A DNA stretch of 50,428 bases, from positions 1 to 50,428 of the forward strand of contig JBFWLP010000009.1 in the NCBI GenBank assembly GCA_050252075.1. The letters run 5' to 3'. Shown piece by piece: positions 17,031 to 25,694 of this stretch. How positions within the stretch are numbered: position 1 is the first letter of the stretch; each line of letters begins with the position of its first letter. This DNA comes from JAAYGT01 sp050252075 (GTDB lineage: Bacteria > Pseudomonadota > Gammaproteobacteria > Burkholderiales > Burkholderiaceae_B). Made by a program: the position numbers and the translations under genes. The notes beneath the pieces were generated by a model. The model was not told where the DNA came from and made no database searches. It saw nothing but the letters and a program-made list of their open reading frames with translations.

Positions 17031-18206
17031 ATGATGAAATTTGAGATGCTCGATACCACTACCAACGGCACCGTGATCAAGGTTGTGGGTGTTGGCGGCG
17101 CAGGCGGCAACGCCGTTGCCCATATGATCCGTTCCGGCGTAAGCGGGGTGGAGTTCATTTGCTGCAATACCGATGCCCAGGCTTTGGCCACAACGCAGGC
17201 CCCGGTGCAGATTCGCCTGGGCCGCACCGGCCTGGGCGCCGGCGCCCGCCCTGAACAAGGTCGTGCGGCGGCCGAAACGGCCCGTGAGGAAATCCGTGCG
17301 GCGCTCAACGGCGCCCACATGGTGTTCATCACGGCCGGCATGGGCGGCGGCACAGGTACCGGTGCCGGTCCCGTGGTGGCCGAAGTGGCCAAAGAGCTGG
17401 GCATTCTTACCGTTGGCGTGGTCACCAAACCCTTTTCCTTCGAGGGCAACAAACGCCTGAAAATGGCCGAAGAAGGCATTTCCGAGCTGTCCAAGCATGT
17501 GCATTCCCTGATCGTTGTCCTGAATGAAAATCTGTACGATCTTATGGACGAAGACGCCACGCAGGAAGACTGCTTCAAATCGGCAGACGACGTTCTTCAC
17601 AATGCGTGCGCAGGCATCGCCGAAATCATCAATGTGGAAGGCAATGTGAACGTCGACTTCGAAGACGTCAAGACCATCATGGGGGAACAAGGTCAGGCCA
17701 TGATGGGAACGGCCGTTGCGTCGGGCCCCGACCGCGCCCGCGTAGCCGCCCAGGAAGCCATTGCCTGCCCCTTGCTTGAAGGCGTCGATTTGCACGGTGC
17801 CCGCGGCATGCTGGTGAACATCACGGCCAGCCGCACGCTGAAAATGCGTGAAACACGCGAGATCATGGATACTATTCGCAGCTACGCCGCCGAAGATGCC
17901 ACCATTGTTTTCGGCACCGCTTACGACGAAAGCATGGGTGAGAACCTGCGCGTGACCGTCGTGGCCACCGGCCTGGGCCGCAAAGAGGCCCAGCGCCCCC
18001 AGCTGGTGCAGAACAAAGCCCAGGAACGCCGTACCGGCACTGACGATCTGCCCATTGCCGGCGGGTTCCAGGGCGCCAATACCGACGTTCCGGCGGTTAT
18101 TCGCAACCCGCGCGGCAGCCAGGCGTCGGCGCAAGTTCGTGCGTTGGAAACGGCCGGCATGGATCACTTCGACATTCCTGCATTTTTGCGCAAGCAAGCC
18201 GACTGA
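17031..18206 (+). CDS. ftsZ: Cell division GTPase FtsZ
   Basis: FtsZ is the tubulin-like GTPase that forms the division ring. From the ATG at 17031 it has 391 residues; a second ATG follows directly at 17034. Both come after GGGAG at 17020-17024, and an upstream in-frame start at 17007 has no ribosome-binding site. The glycine-rich GTP-binding loop GMGGGTGTGAGPVVAE is near residue 103, and the synergy-loop region EDVKTIMGEQGQAMMGTA is present. The protein ends FDIPAFLRKQAD, the conserved tail that binds FtsA and other partners. The disordered linker before it (about residues 320-375) is short. Confidence 0.97.
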   Translation: MMKFEMLDTTTNGTVIKVVGVGGAGGNAVAHMIRSGVSGVEFICCNTDAQALATTQAPVQIRLGRTGLGAGARPEQGRAAAETAREEIRAALNGAHMVFITAGMGGGTGTGAGPVVAEVAKELGILTVGVVTKPFSFEGNKRLKMAEEGISELSKHVHSLIVVLNENLYDLMDEDATQEDCFKSADDVLHNACAGIAEIINVEGNVNVDFEDVKTIMGEQGQAMMGTAVASGPDRARVAAQEAIACPLLEGVDLHGARGMLVNITASRTLKMRETREIMDTIRSYAAEDATIVFGTAYDESMGENLRVTVVATGLGRKEAQRPQLVQNKAQERRTGTDDLPIAGGFQGANTDVPAVIRNPRGSQASAQVRALETAGMDHFDIPAFLRKQAD

Positions 18207-18289
18207 GGCTGTGATGGCCAGGGCAACAACAGCCGCCGATGCTGATTGCCCCCATTACTCTGTTGTCGTATCGCCAAAGTAGTTGCCCG

Positions 18290-18328
18290 GCAAGGGCGGT
18301 TACCCGTATCCCCCGGGGCCGCCCTTGC
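18290..18328. terminator. Stem-loop after ftsZ, candidate terminator or attenuator
   Basis: GCAAGGGCGG (18290-18299) and CCGCCCTTGC (18319-18328) form a perfect 10-bp GC-rich stem with a 19-nt loop that itself contains CCCCGGGG. No T-run follows on the plus strand, so intrinsic termination is uncertain; it could be an mRNA 3'-end stabiliser. It lies in the 276-bp ftsZ-lpxC gap. That gap also holds a TACACT hexamer at 18423-18428 that might be part of an lpxC promoter; no good -35 was found. Confidence 0.4.
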
Positions 18329-18482
18329 TCGCTGGGGTTTCTGTGGCGCGGCCGGCAACGCTGCGCCGCAGCAATGAAGTGGGCTGAAACACAAAAAATT
18401 AGTGGTAAACCCTCAATTCGGTTACACTAATGTTTTATCCGCGTCAACGGGTTAACCGCTTGCGCGTCTGCTGAACATAACC

Positions 18483-19406
18483 ATGCTACGTCAACGTACC
18501 ATTCAAAAATCCATCAGTACCAAAGGTGTGGGTCTGCACTCCGGGCGGCGGGTGGAAATTACGCTGCGTCCGGCTGCTCCCAATACGGGTATTGTCTTTC
18601 ACCGCGTCGACCTGCCCCAGGTGGTCGATCTTCCTGCGCGCGCCGATCTCGTGGGAAACACGCGTATGGCGTCGGTGCTGCAACAGGGCAATGTGCGTGT
18701 GTCAACGGTCGAGCACCTTATGTCGGCGTTGGCCGGTCTGGGCATTGACAACCTGCATATCGACATCACCGCCGAAGAAGTCCCCATCATGGACGGCAGT
18801 GCCGGCACTTTTGTGTACTTGCTGCGCTCGGCAGGCCTGGAAGAGCAAGGTGCCGTCAAGCGTTTTCTGCGTGTAATCCGGCCGATCGAGGTTCGCGAAG
18901 GCGAGGGCGGCGACGCCAAATGGGCGCGCCTGGAACCCTACGAAGGGTTCGCGTTGTCGTTCGGCATCGATTTCAAACATCCCGCCATCAAATCCACCGC
19001 CAATTTTGCCGAAGTGGATTTTGAAAAAGATTCGTACGTCAAAACCATTGCACGGGCACGCACCTTTGGTTTCGTCAGTGAGCTTGAAGCCATGCGCGCC
19101 GCCGGGCTGGCACGCGGCGGCAGCCTGGATAACGCCATCGTCATGGACGAATACCGCGTCATCAACACCGACGGCCTGCGTTACGACGATGAATTCGTGA
19201 AACACAAGATCCTCGATGCCATCGGCGATCTGTATCTTGTCGGTAAACCGCTGGTTGCCCGCTATGTGGCCTACAAGTCGGGCCATGGCCTGAATAACCA
19301 GCTGGCGCGGGCCCTTCTGGCCCAGCAAGATGCCTGGGAAATCGTTACTTACGAATCTCCCGACACGGCTCCCCGGTCGTTTGCCCACGACTGGAAATTT
19401 GCCTGA
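18483..19406 (+). CDS. lpxC: UDP-3-O-acyl-N-acetylglucosamine deacetylase LpxC
   Basis: LpxC removes the N-acetyl group in the committed step of lipid A synthesis and marks a Gram-negative organism. The product has 307 residues with the duplicated fold of the family. Zinc ligands are H78 (in VEHLMSALAGLGIDN), H241 and D245 (in KHKILDAIGDL). The GVGLHSG loop near residue 15 and the PIMDGSA segment are also present. The ATG at 18483 has only a weak upstream Shine-Dalgarno. The C-terminus (SPDTAPRSFAHDWKFA) is a candidate for regulated proteolysis as in enterics, but its residues differ and this is not shown. Confidence 0.96.
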   Translation: MLRQRTIQKSISTKGVGLHSGRRVEITLRPAAPNTGIVFHRVDLPQVVDLPARADLVGNTRMASVLQQGNVRVSTVEHLMSALAGLGIDNLHIDITAEEVPIMDGSAGTFVYLLRSAGLEEQGAVKRFLRVIRPIEVREGEGGDAKWARLEPYEGFALSFGIDFKHPAIKSTANFAEVDFEKDSYVKTIARARTFGFVSELEAMRAAGLARGGSLDNAIVMDEYRVINTDGLRYDDEFVKHKILDAIGDLYLVGKPLVARYVAYKSGHGLNNQLARALLAQQDAWEIVTYESPDTAPRSFAHDWKFA

Positions 19407-19436
19407 CGACAGCAATGGTTGCCGGTGCGCTCCGGC

Positions 19437-19901
19437 TTACTTCCGGTGGCGCGCCAGCAGTCGCCCGATGGCATCGGCCAGAGGGCCTGCAGGCACCGAC
19501 CTTCTCAGCTCACTGAAGGCATCAAGTGCCTTTACGTCCAGCGGCTGTACATCACGGGTGGATGTTTTCGCCTCGCTGTGAAGCAAATCCGCTTGAATGC
19601 GGATCATAATTTCGCTTACGTTCCAACCTTGCGACGTTAAATGCCGGATCAGGGTGGGTGTCAGCTGACGCAGTTTGGCGGCGTGGCCGGAGCCGGGAAC
19701 TGCAACGGTAAGCCGCTGTCTATCAAGGCGGACCATCTTGCACTGCTCCGCCAGCCGGGCGGGCAGGCAGCCGGCAATTGCCTCTTCCAGGGCCAGTAAC
19801 TGGCGCGCCGTCGCCAGCACGCTGGCGCCTTGCTGGTCTTGTACCAGCCATTCCACGGCGGAAGGGGCTGAGGGTGTTCTTGTTGAGTGGCTCAAGGACA
19901 T
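19437..19901 (-). CDS. dciA: DUF721/DciA-family protein, probable replicative helicase loader
   Basis: DciA-type proteins load the DnaB helicase in the many bacteria that lack DnaC or DnaI. From the ATG at 19899-19901 the product has 154 residues; the frame continues to an upstream ATG at 19952 that would run into the divergent gene's leader, so the shorter form is preferred. The KH-like core spans about residues 35-105: LLALEEAIAGCLP, then CKMVRLDRQRLTVAVPGSGHAAKLRQLTPTLIRHL split over two strands and a helix. A charged C-terminus follows. Assignment rests on the core pattern and on its common position between lpxC and secA in this group. It is divergent from the M23 gene. Confidence 0.75.
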   Translation of the reverse strand: MSLSHSTRTPSAPSAVEWLVQDQQGASVLATARQLLALEEAIAGCLPARLAEQCKMVRLDRQRLTVAVPGSGHAAKLRQLTPTLIRHLTSQGWNVSEIMIRIQADLLHSEAKTSTRDVQPLDVKALDAFSELRRSVPAGPLADAIGRLLARHRK

Positions 19902-19963
19902 ACTGACGCTGAAAGTTACAGGGGTCGGTGCACCCGGTGCACACGATTCCATAGGAGTCTTTT

Positions 19964-20914
19964 TTGTCGAATTCTAGCAACAAGCGGACTATCCCGTTCA
20001 CGCAAATTTTATTTTCATGCGCGGCGCTCGCCGTATCGGCCGGTGCGGGGGCGTGGGTGCAAGCCAGTATGCAGGATACACCGGTGCTCAGTGACGCGCA
20101 GGAACGCGTCATTGTGGAACAGGTTACCCGTGATGGTGCCTACGTGCGTCAGAACGTGGAATTGCTCGCGGAAAAGGTCGGCGATCTTCAGGCGCGATTG
20201 ATTGCGATGGACGGACTGGGGCAGCGTATCGCCCAGGTGGCGGGTGTTTCCTACACCAACCCCGAGCTGCAGGAAACTCTGGCCGCCGCCCCCGGAGGCG
20301 TCATGGACGACATTCCGGACGGTTTGGCCCAGGCATGGACGGCGGAAAGTCTGGGTCGCGAGCTGGACACGTTGTCGCGTGATCTGGAGCGCAAGCGCGA
20401 CTGGTTTTCCATGCTTGATCTTGTGCTGACCGAGCGCACCGGCTTAGAGGCGAGCTTGCCGACATCTGCTCCCGTGGAGTATCCCTACACGAGCTCCTCG
20501 TTCGGCTGGCGGCAGAACCCGGTGACGGGTCGCCATTCCATGCACGAGGGTCTTGATTTTGCCGCGCCGCGAGGCACACCTATTTACGCGGCATCGGGAG
20601 GCGTGGTGACCGAGGCCAGGTACCTTACCGGTTACGGAAAGACTGTGGAGATCAGCCATGGCAACGGGCTGGTGACACGCTATGCCCATGCTTCGTCGAT
20701 CAACGTAAAGCTGGGTGATGTTGTCGAGCAAGGGGACATGATTGCCCGGGTTGGATCCACGGGCCGGTCCACCGGCCCCCATCTGCACTTCGAAGTCAGG
20801 ATGGCCGGTCACCCGCTGGATCCCACGCTGTTTCTGGGGGACAAAAAAGATCCTGAGCACTTGATGGCGCAGGCAAGCGAGCGCCATGACGCCGAACAGG
20901 ACAAGCTGCGTTAA
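19964..20914 (+). CDS. Membrane-anchored M23 (LytM-type) metallopeptidase
   Basis: This is a probable periplasmic murein endopeptidase or LytM-type regulator. The 316-residue product has one N-terminal membrane segment (about residues 12-32) with no clear cleavage site, a helical region at about 40-160 with coiled-coil character, and an M23 domain at about 175-290. Zinc ligands are visible as H and D in SMHEGLDFAAP and the HLHFEV pair, so it looks catalytically competent, unlike EnvC/NlpD. The start is TTG at 19964, chosen because GGAG at 19954-19957 lies 6 bases before it. It occupies the place SecM holds in E. coli (between lpxC and secA), but no arrest-type motif is seen at its C-terminus. 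Confidence 0.88.
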   Translation: MSNSSNKRTIPFTQILFSCAALAVSAGAGAWVQASMQDTPVLSDAQERVIVEQVTRDGAYVRQNVELLAEKVGDLQARLIAMDGLGQRIAQVAGVSYTNPELQETLAAAPGGVMDDIPDGLAQAWTAESLGRELDTLSRDLERKRDWFSMLDLVLTERTGLEASLPTSAPVEYPYTSSSFGWRQNPVTGRHSMHEGLDFAAPRGTPIYAASGGVVTEARYLTGYGKTVEISHGNGLVTRYAHASSINVKLGDVVEQGDMIARVGSTGRSTGPHLHFEVRMAGHPLDPTLFLGDKKDPEHLMAQASERHDAEQDKLR

Positions 20915-20930
20915 ACTCTAGTGTTTTCCT

Positions 20931-20944
20931 GCGGACATGTCCGC
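20931..20944. repeat. 14-bp perfect palindrome in the secA leader
   Basis: GCGGACATGTCCGC is its own reverse complement and lies 17 bases after the M23 stop and 56 bases before the secA ATG. A GGGTGC (20962-20967) / GCACCC (20981-20986) stem follows, with its 3' arm about 14 bases from the secA start. These could form leader RNA structures or a protein site. Confidence 0.4.
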
Positions 20945-21000
20945 CAACCCGAGACAGGCGCGGGTGCCCCCACGTGATGCGCACCCCCGGAATAAACAGA

Positions 21001-23733
21001 ATGGTTTCCATCCTACACAAGATATTTGGTACTCGTAACGATCGCATTCTCAAGCAGTATCGCAAGCAGGTAGTCCAAGTCAATGCCCTTGAAGCGCCAA
21101 TCCAGGGGTTGTCCGACGAGCAGCTTGCGGCAAAGACCACCGAATTTCGCGAGCGCCTGGCTTCCGGAGCCACGCTGGATGATCTGTTGCCGGAGGCCTT
21201 TGCCGTGGTGCGCGAGGCCGGGAAGCGGGTCTTCGGCATGCGCCACTTCGATGTGCAGATGTTGGGCGGCATTGCCTTGCATAACGGGAAGATCGCCGAG
21301 ATGCGCACCGGTGAGGGTAAAACGCTCATGGCGACGTTGCCCGTTTACCTGAACGCGCTGGCCGGCAAGGGCGTTCATGTGGTGACCGTGAACGATTACC
21401 TGGCGCGCCGCGATGCCGAATGGATGGGCCGTCTTTACAGCTTTCTGGGCCTAACGGTGGGGGTTGTGGTTCCGCAGCAGGACAACGAGGAAAAGCGGGC
21501 GGCCTATCAGGCCGACATCACCTACGGAACCAACAACGAGTACGGTTTCGATTATCTGCGCGATAACATGGAGTACCGCATCGAAGACCGCCGCCAGCGG
21601 CCCCTTTACTATGCCATTGTCGACGAGGTCGACTCCATTCTCATCGACGAGGCGCGCACGCCGCTCATTATTTCCGGCCAGGCGGAAGACAACACGGATC
21701 TGTATCTGCGCATGAACGATGTTCCGGCGCAGATGGTGCGTATGGCCGCCGAGCCCAAGCCCCACGAGCCGGAGCCGGAAGGCGACTTCTGGGTCGATGA
21801 AAAGAGCCAGCAGGTGCATTTGTCCGAGGCGGGGCAGTTGCGCGCCGAAGAGATTCTGAAATCGCTCGGCATTCTCGGGCAAGAAGACTCGCTGTACGAT
21901 CCGCGGCATATTTCCCTGGTGCATCACCTGATGGTGGCGTTGCGGGCGCACAACCTGTTTCATCGCGACCAGCATTATGTGGTGCAGAACGATGAAATTG
22001 TCATTGTCGACGAGTTCACCGGCCGCCTCATGACCGGTCGCCGCTGGTCCGACGGTTTGCATCAGGCCGTCGAGGCCAAAGAGGGCGTCAAGATCCAGAA
22101 CGAGAACCAGACGCTCGCGTCCATCACGTTCCAGAATTACTTCCGCATGTACGAGAAACTCTCGGGCATGACAGGCACCGCCGATACGGAAGCCTACGAG
22201 TTCCAGGAGATCTACGGTCTGGAAACGGTCATCATTCCCACGAACCGGCCCATGGTGCGCAAGGATCAGAATGACCAGGTGTTCAAGACAGCCGCAGAAA
22301 AGCACAACGCCATCATCGTCGACATCAAGGATTGCCATGAGCGCGGGCAGCCGGTGCTCGTGGGCACTACCAGCATCGAAAACTCCGAGCTGTTATCGGC
22401 CATGCTCACGCAGGCCGGATTGCCGCACGAGGTGCTGAATGCCAAACAGCACGCGCGCGAAGCGCAAATCGTGGCCGAGGCCGGTAAACCCGGGCGCATT
22501 ACCATTGCGACCAATATGGCCGGCCGTGGAACCGACATTGTGCTGGGCGGCAGTATTGAAAAGCAGATCGATCTGGTGCGCGCCGACCCCTCTTTGTCGG
22601 CCGATGAAAAGCAGGCCCGTATCGAGGCAATCCGTTCGGAATGGCTGCCCCAGAACGACGCCGTGAAGGCGGCAGGCGGCTTGCGCATCATAGGCACTGA
22701 ACGTCACGAGTCCCGCCGCATTGACAACCAGTTGCGCGGCCGCGCCGGGCGCCAGGGCGATCCGGGCTCCTCGCGTTTCTATCTTTCGCTCGACGATTCG
22801 CTGATGCGCATCTTTGCGGGTGACCGGGTGCGTGCGGTTATGGAGCGTTTGCGCCTGCCCGAGGGCGAGCCCATCGAGGCCAAGATGGTGTCGCGCTCGA
22901 TCGAGTCGGCACAGCGCAAGGTCGAGGGCCGCAACTTCGATATCCGCAAACAGCTGCTGCAGTTCGACGATGTAGCCAATGACCAGCGGAAAGTCCTTTA
23001 TTCCCAGCGTAACGACGTGCTTGAAGCGTCCGATGTCGGCGACATGGTGGGTAACTTGCTCGAGGCGGCGCTTACCGAACAGTTCCGTTCCTTCATTCCC
23101 GAAGAAACCATGGAAGAGCAATGGGATGTCGCCGGTTTGCAAACCACGCTCGAAAGCGAATGGAATATCCACCTTCCGCTGGTGGATATGCTCGAAAAAG
23201 AATCGAATCTGACCGACGACAACCTGCTTGAGCGTGTGGTTGCCGAGGCGCGCCGCCTTTACGAAACGAAGGTCGAGCTGGTGGGCCGTGAGGGTTGGGC
23301 ACCGTTCGAGCGTTCAGTGTTTCTGCAGGCAATTGACTCTCATTGGCGCAGCCATTTGTCTGCGCTTGATCACTTGCGCCAGGGCATTCATCTGCGCGGC
23401 TATGCCCAGAAGGATCCCAAGCAGGAATACAAGCGGGAAGCCTTTGTGTTGTTCTCGGACATGCTTGATCGCATCCGCAACGATGTGGTGCGTGTGCTGA
23501 TGACCGTGCGGGTACAGACACGCGAGCAGGTGGAAAATGTGGATCAGCCCGAGTCGGGGCTGCAGAACGTGAACTATCACCATTCTGACTACGACGCGGC
23601 GTTAAGCGGTGAAGACCCCGGCATCAACGAAGCACCGGCCCGCCCGTCCGATGCCTCGAAGGTGGGGCGCAACGATCCCTGCCCTTGCGGCAGCGGCAAA
23701 AAATTCAAACATTGCCACGGAAAGCTGGCCTAG
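21001..23733 (+). CDS. secA: Protein translocase ATPase SecA
   Basis: SecA is the motor that drives preproteins through SecYEG. From the ATG at 21001 the product has 910 residues and begins MVSILHKIFGTRNDRILKQY, the usual N-terminus; a 9-codon upstream extension was rejected. Nucleotide-binding motifs are M101-R-T-G-E-G-K-T108 and D208-E-V-D211. The second ATPase half carries TNMAGRGTDI and the arginine-rich NQLRGRAGRQGDPG. The C-terminal zinc-binding tail CPCGSGKKFKHCHGK ends the protein, which implies SecB binding. It converges on mgtE with only 3 bp between the stops. Confidence 0.97.
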   Translation: MVSILHKIFGTRNDRILKQYRKQVVQVNALEAPIQGLSDEQLAAKTTEFRERLASGATLDDLLPEAFAVVREAGKRVFGMRHFDVQMLGGIALHNGKIAEMRTGEGKTLMATLPVYLNALAGKGVHVVTVNDYLARRDAEWMGRLYSFLGLTVGVVVPQQDNEEKRAAYQADITYGTNNEYGFDYLRDNMEYRIEDRRQRPLYYAIVDEVDSILIDEARTPLIISGQAEDNTDLYLRMNDVPAQMVRMAAEPKPHEPEPEGDFWVDEKSQQVHLSEAGQLRAEEILKSLGILGQEDSLYDPRHISLVHHLMVALRAHNLFHRDQHYVVQNDEIVIVDEFTGRLMTGRRWSDGLHQAVEAKEGVKIQNENQTLASITFQNYFRMYEKLSGMTGTADTEAYEFQEIYGLETVIIPTNRPMVRKDQNDQVFKTAAEKHNAIIVDIKDCHERGQPVLVGTTSIENSELLSAMLTQAGLPHEVLNAKQHAREAQIVAEAGKPGRITIATNMAGRGTDIVLGGSIEKQIDLVRADPSLSADEKQARIEAIRSEWLPQNDAVKAAGGLRIIGTERHESRRIDNQLRGRAGRQGDPGSSRFYLSLDDSLMRIFAGDRVRAVMERLRLPEGEPIEAKMVSRSIESAQRKVEGRNFDIRKQLLQFDDVANDQRKVLYSQRNDVLEASDVGDMVGNLLEAALTEQFRSFIPEETMEEQWDVAGLQTTLESEWNIHLPLVDMLEKESNLTDDNLLERVVAEARRLYETKVELVGREGWAPFERSVFLQAIDSHWRSHLSALDHLRQGIHLRGYAQKDPKQEYKREAFVLFSDMLDRIRNDVVRVLMTVRVQTREQVENVDQPESGLQNVNYHHSDYDAALSGEDPGINEAPARPSDASKVGRNDPCPCGSGKKFKHCHGKLA

Positions 23734-23736
23734 TAC

Positions 23737-25212
23737 TTACACCAGAAAAAGTGTCGCCAGCCCAAGGAAGACAAAGAAACCCAGCGAGTCGGTAGCAAAG
23801 GTGAGCAACACCGATGAGCCCACCGCTGGGTCTTTTCCAAAATGATCGCGCATGATGGGAATAAGTACCCCGAGTGCGGCACCGATCAGCATGTTGCAGA
23901 TCATCGCGGCCATCATTACGCCCGCAATGGCAAACGATTTTGAAATGGCCCAGGCAAAGCTCGCCGCCACCAGACTTCCGCAGGCTCCCACCAGGAAGGT
24001 GACGGTCAGTTCACGTTTCACCAGTTGCCATGCATTTTTTCCGGTCACCCGGCCGACGGCCAGGGCGCGAATGATCATGGTCATGGTCTGATTGCCGGAA
24101 TTGCCGCCTATACCAGCGACGATGGACATCAGAAAAGCCAGAATCACGATGTGGCTGACCGTGTCCTCGAAACGCGAGGCGACAAACGAGGCTATCGATG
24201 CGGTTCCCAGGTTGACCAGCAGCCACGGCGCACGGTTCTTCAATGCGTCGATCACGGGCGCGAAAATGTCTTCTTCCTGCAGGCCGGCGCGTGACAGCGC
24301 CTGTTCCTGGGAGTCTTCCTGGATCACGTCAACGACCTCGGCGATGGTTACCCGGCCGATCAATCTGCCCTGATCGTCGGTAACGGGTGCCGACACCAGG
24401 TCGTAGCGTTCGAAGGCTCCCGCCGCATCGGTGTCGGAGTCGAGGGGATTCAGTGTCAGGTAGTCGGTCATCATGACGTCGGACACCAGGTTTTCAGGTT
24501 CTTTCACCAGCAGCGTGGCAAGTTTAAGTGTGCCCTGGAGCTTGTCCTGGCGGTTGACGACAAAAATCTGGTCGGTGTGGTCCGGCAGTTCGCTCAGGCG
24601 GCGCAAATAACGCAGCACCACTTCTAGCGTGACGTCTTCGCGCACACGCACCATCTCGAAATCCATGATGGCACCCACGGATCCTTCAGGGTAGCCCATG
24701 GCTTCGATAAGCTGGGCTCTTTCGGCGTCGGTGAGCCCCTTCTGAACTTCGGCAATGACGTCGGGCGGCAGGTCGTTGACCAGATCGGCCAGTTCATCGG
24801 CATCCATGCTGCCGGTGGCAGCGATAAGATCCTGATGATCCATGGACTCGATGAGCGATTCGCGAGCCCAGTCATCGACCTCGAGCAGAACGTCGGCGTC
24901 ATGTTCGGAACTGACCAGCTGCCACACCGCCTGGCGTTCATGAACCGGCAATGATTCCAGAATGAAGGCGATATCGGCCGGGTGCAGCTCGTTGATGATC
25001 GCCTTGATTTCGGCTTCGTGCTGACGGTGGACAAGGCCTTCCAGAAGGTTGGAGCGGTCATCTTCTTCGTACTGGCGATGTGCCAGGGCTTCAACCACTT
25101 CCTGCCGTTTCAGAATGGCCTGCAGGCGTTGCAGTGCAAGTTGGGCGTCTTCGGGGTCGAGCCTGCGCGGAATGACGATGGGTTCGGCTTCCGGGGTATC
25201 TAAGTGAATCAT
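23737..25212 (-). CDS. mgtE: Magnesium transporter MgtE
   Basis: MgtE is a homodimeric Mg2+ channel gated by its cytoplasmic domains. The 491-residue product has the full layout: an N-terminal superhelical domain (about 30-150, with HPADIAFILESLP), a pair of CBS domains (about 160-285), a linking helix, and five membrane segments from about residue 310 to the end. The pore-helix text GIGGNSGNQTMTMIIRALA is present. The start could be the ATG at 25212 or a GTG at 25221, and neither has a decisive ribosome-binding site. It is the last gene of the minus-strand run. No M-box riboswitch was seen ahead of it. Confidence 0.92.
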   Translation of the reverse strand: MIHLDTPEAEPIVIPRRLDPEDAQLALQRLQAILKRQEVVEALAHRQYEEDDRSNLLEGLVHRQHEAEIKAIINELHPADIAFILESLPVHERQAVWQLVSSEHDADVLLEVDDWARESLIESMDHQDLIAATGSMDADELADLVNDLPPDVIAEVQKGLTDAERAQLIEAMGYPEGSVGAIMDFEMVRVREDVTLEVVLRYLRRLSELPDHTDQIFVVNRQDKLQGTLKLATLLVKEPENLVSDVMMTDYLTLNPLDSDTDAAGAFERYDLVSAPVTDDQGRLIGRVTIAEVVDVIQEDSQEQALSRAGLQEEDIFAPVIDALKNRAPWLLVNLGTASIASFVASRFEDTVSHIVILAFLMSIVAGIGGNSGNQTMTMIIRALAVGRVTGKNAWQLVKRELTVTFLVGACGSLVAASFAWAISKSFAIAGVMMAAMICNMLIGAALGVLIPIMRDHFGKDPAVGSSVLLTFATDSLGFFVFLGLATLFLV

Positions 25213-25230
25213 CGGTGGCACCCGGACCGG

Positions 25231-25644
25231 TCAGACGGAAGGCAGTTTGCGGGGCTTGCGGTTTTCGTCGGTGGCAACGTACGTGAGGGTTGCCTCGGTG
25301 ACCTTGACCAGATCACGTTCCAGGCGATCGCGGTCGGCGTATACCTCGACTTCGACGGTGATCGAGGTGGTGCCCACCTTGACGATCGTGGCGTAAAAGC
25401 TGAGCAGGTCGCCGACGAAGACCGGCTCTTTGAACATGAACGAGTTCACTGCAATGGTGGCGACACGGCCGCCCGCGCGGCGGGTAGCGGGAATAGAGCC
25501 TGCGATGTCAACCTGCGCCATGATCCAGCCGCCGAAAATGTCTCCATAAATATTGGATTCGGACGGCATGGGGGTGACCCGCAACACCAGGTTACGTTCA
25601 GAGGGGTAGGGGCGCAGTGCCGATGTTTCTTTCGGGTCGTCCAT
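25231..25644 (-). CDS. Acyl-CoA thioesterase, hotdog fold (YciA-like)
   Basis: The 137-residue protein has the size and pattern of a single hotdog-domain acyl-CoA hydrolase. It contains NLVLRVTPMPSESNIYGDIFGGW, split around the central helix (YGDIFGGWIMAQVDIAG), whose Asp is the usual catalytic residue in the YciA/BFIT group. A conserved VNSFMFKEPVFVGDLLSFYA segment follows. It probably hydrolyses short- to medium-chain acyl-CoAs in the cytoplasm; the exact substrate cannot be told. It lies 9-18 bp upstream of mgtE and 50 bp downstream of the M20 gene on the same strand. Confidence 0.85.
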   Translation of the reverse strand: MDDPKETSALRPYPSERNLVLRVTPMPSESNIYGDIFGGWIMAQVDIAGSIPATRRAGGRVATIAVNSFMFKEPVFVGDLLSFYATIVKVGTTSITVEVEVYADRDRLERDLVKVTEATLTYVATDENRKPRKLPSV

Positions 25645-25694
25645 GGCTTACCTTTTCGGGCGTGCGGTGAGAATAACGGTCGTATTGTAAAGAA

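Noticed and set aside
20800..20914. A SecM-like translational arrest peptide at the end of the M23 protein
   Set aside because: The last residues (ASERHDAEQDKLR) do not resemble the SecM FxxxxWIxxxxGIRAGP motif or other known arrest sequences.
25222..25230. M-box magnesium riboswitch ahead of mgtE
   Set aside because: Only 9-18 bp separate mgtE from the upstream gene, far too little for an M-box, and no conserved riboswitch sequence was seen.
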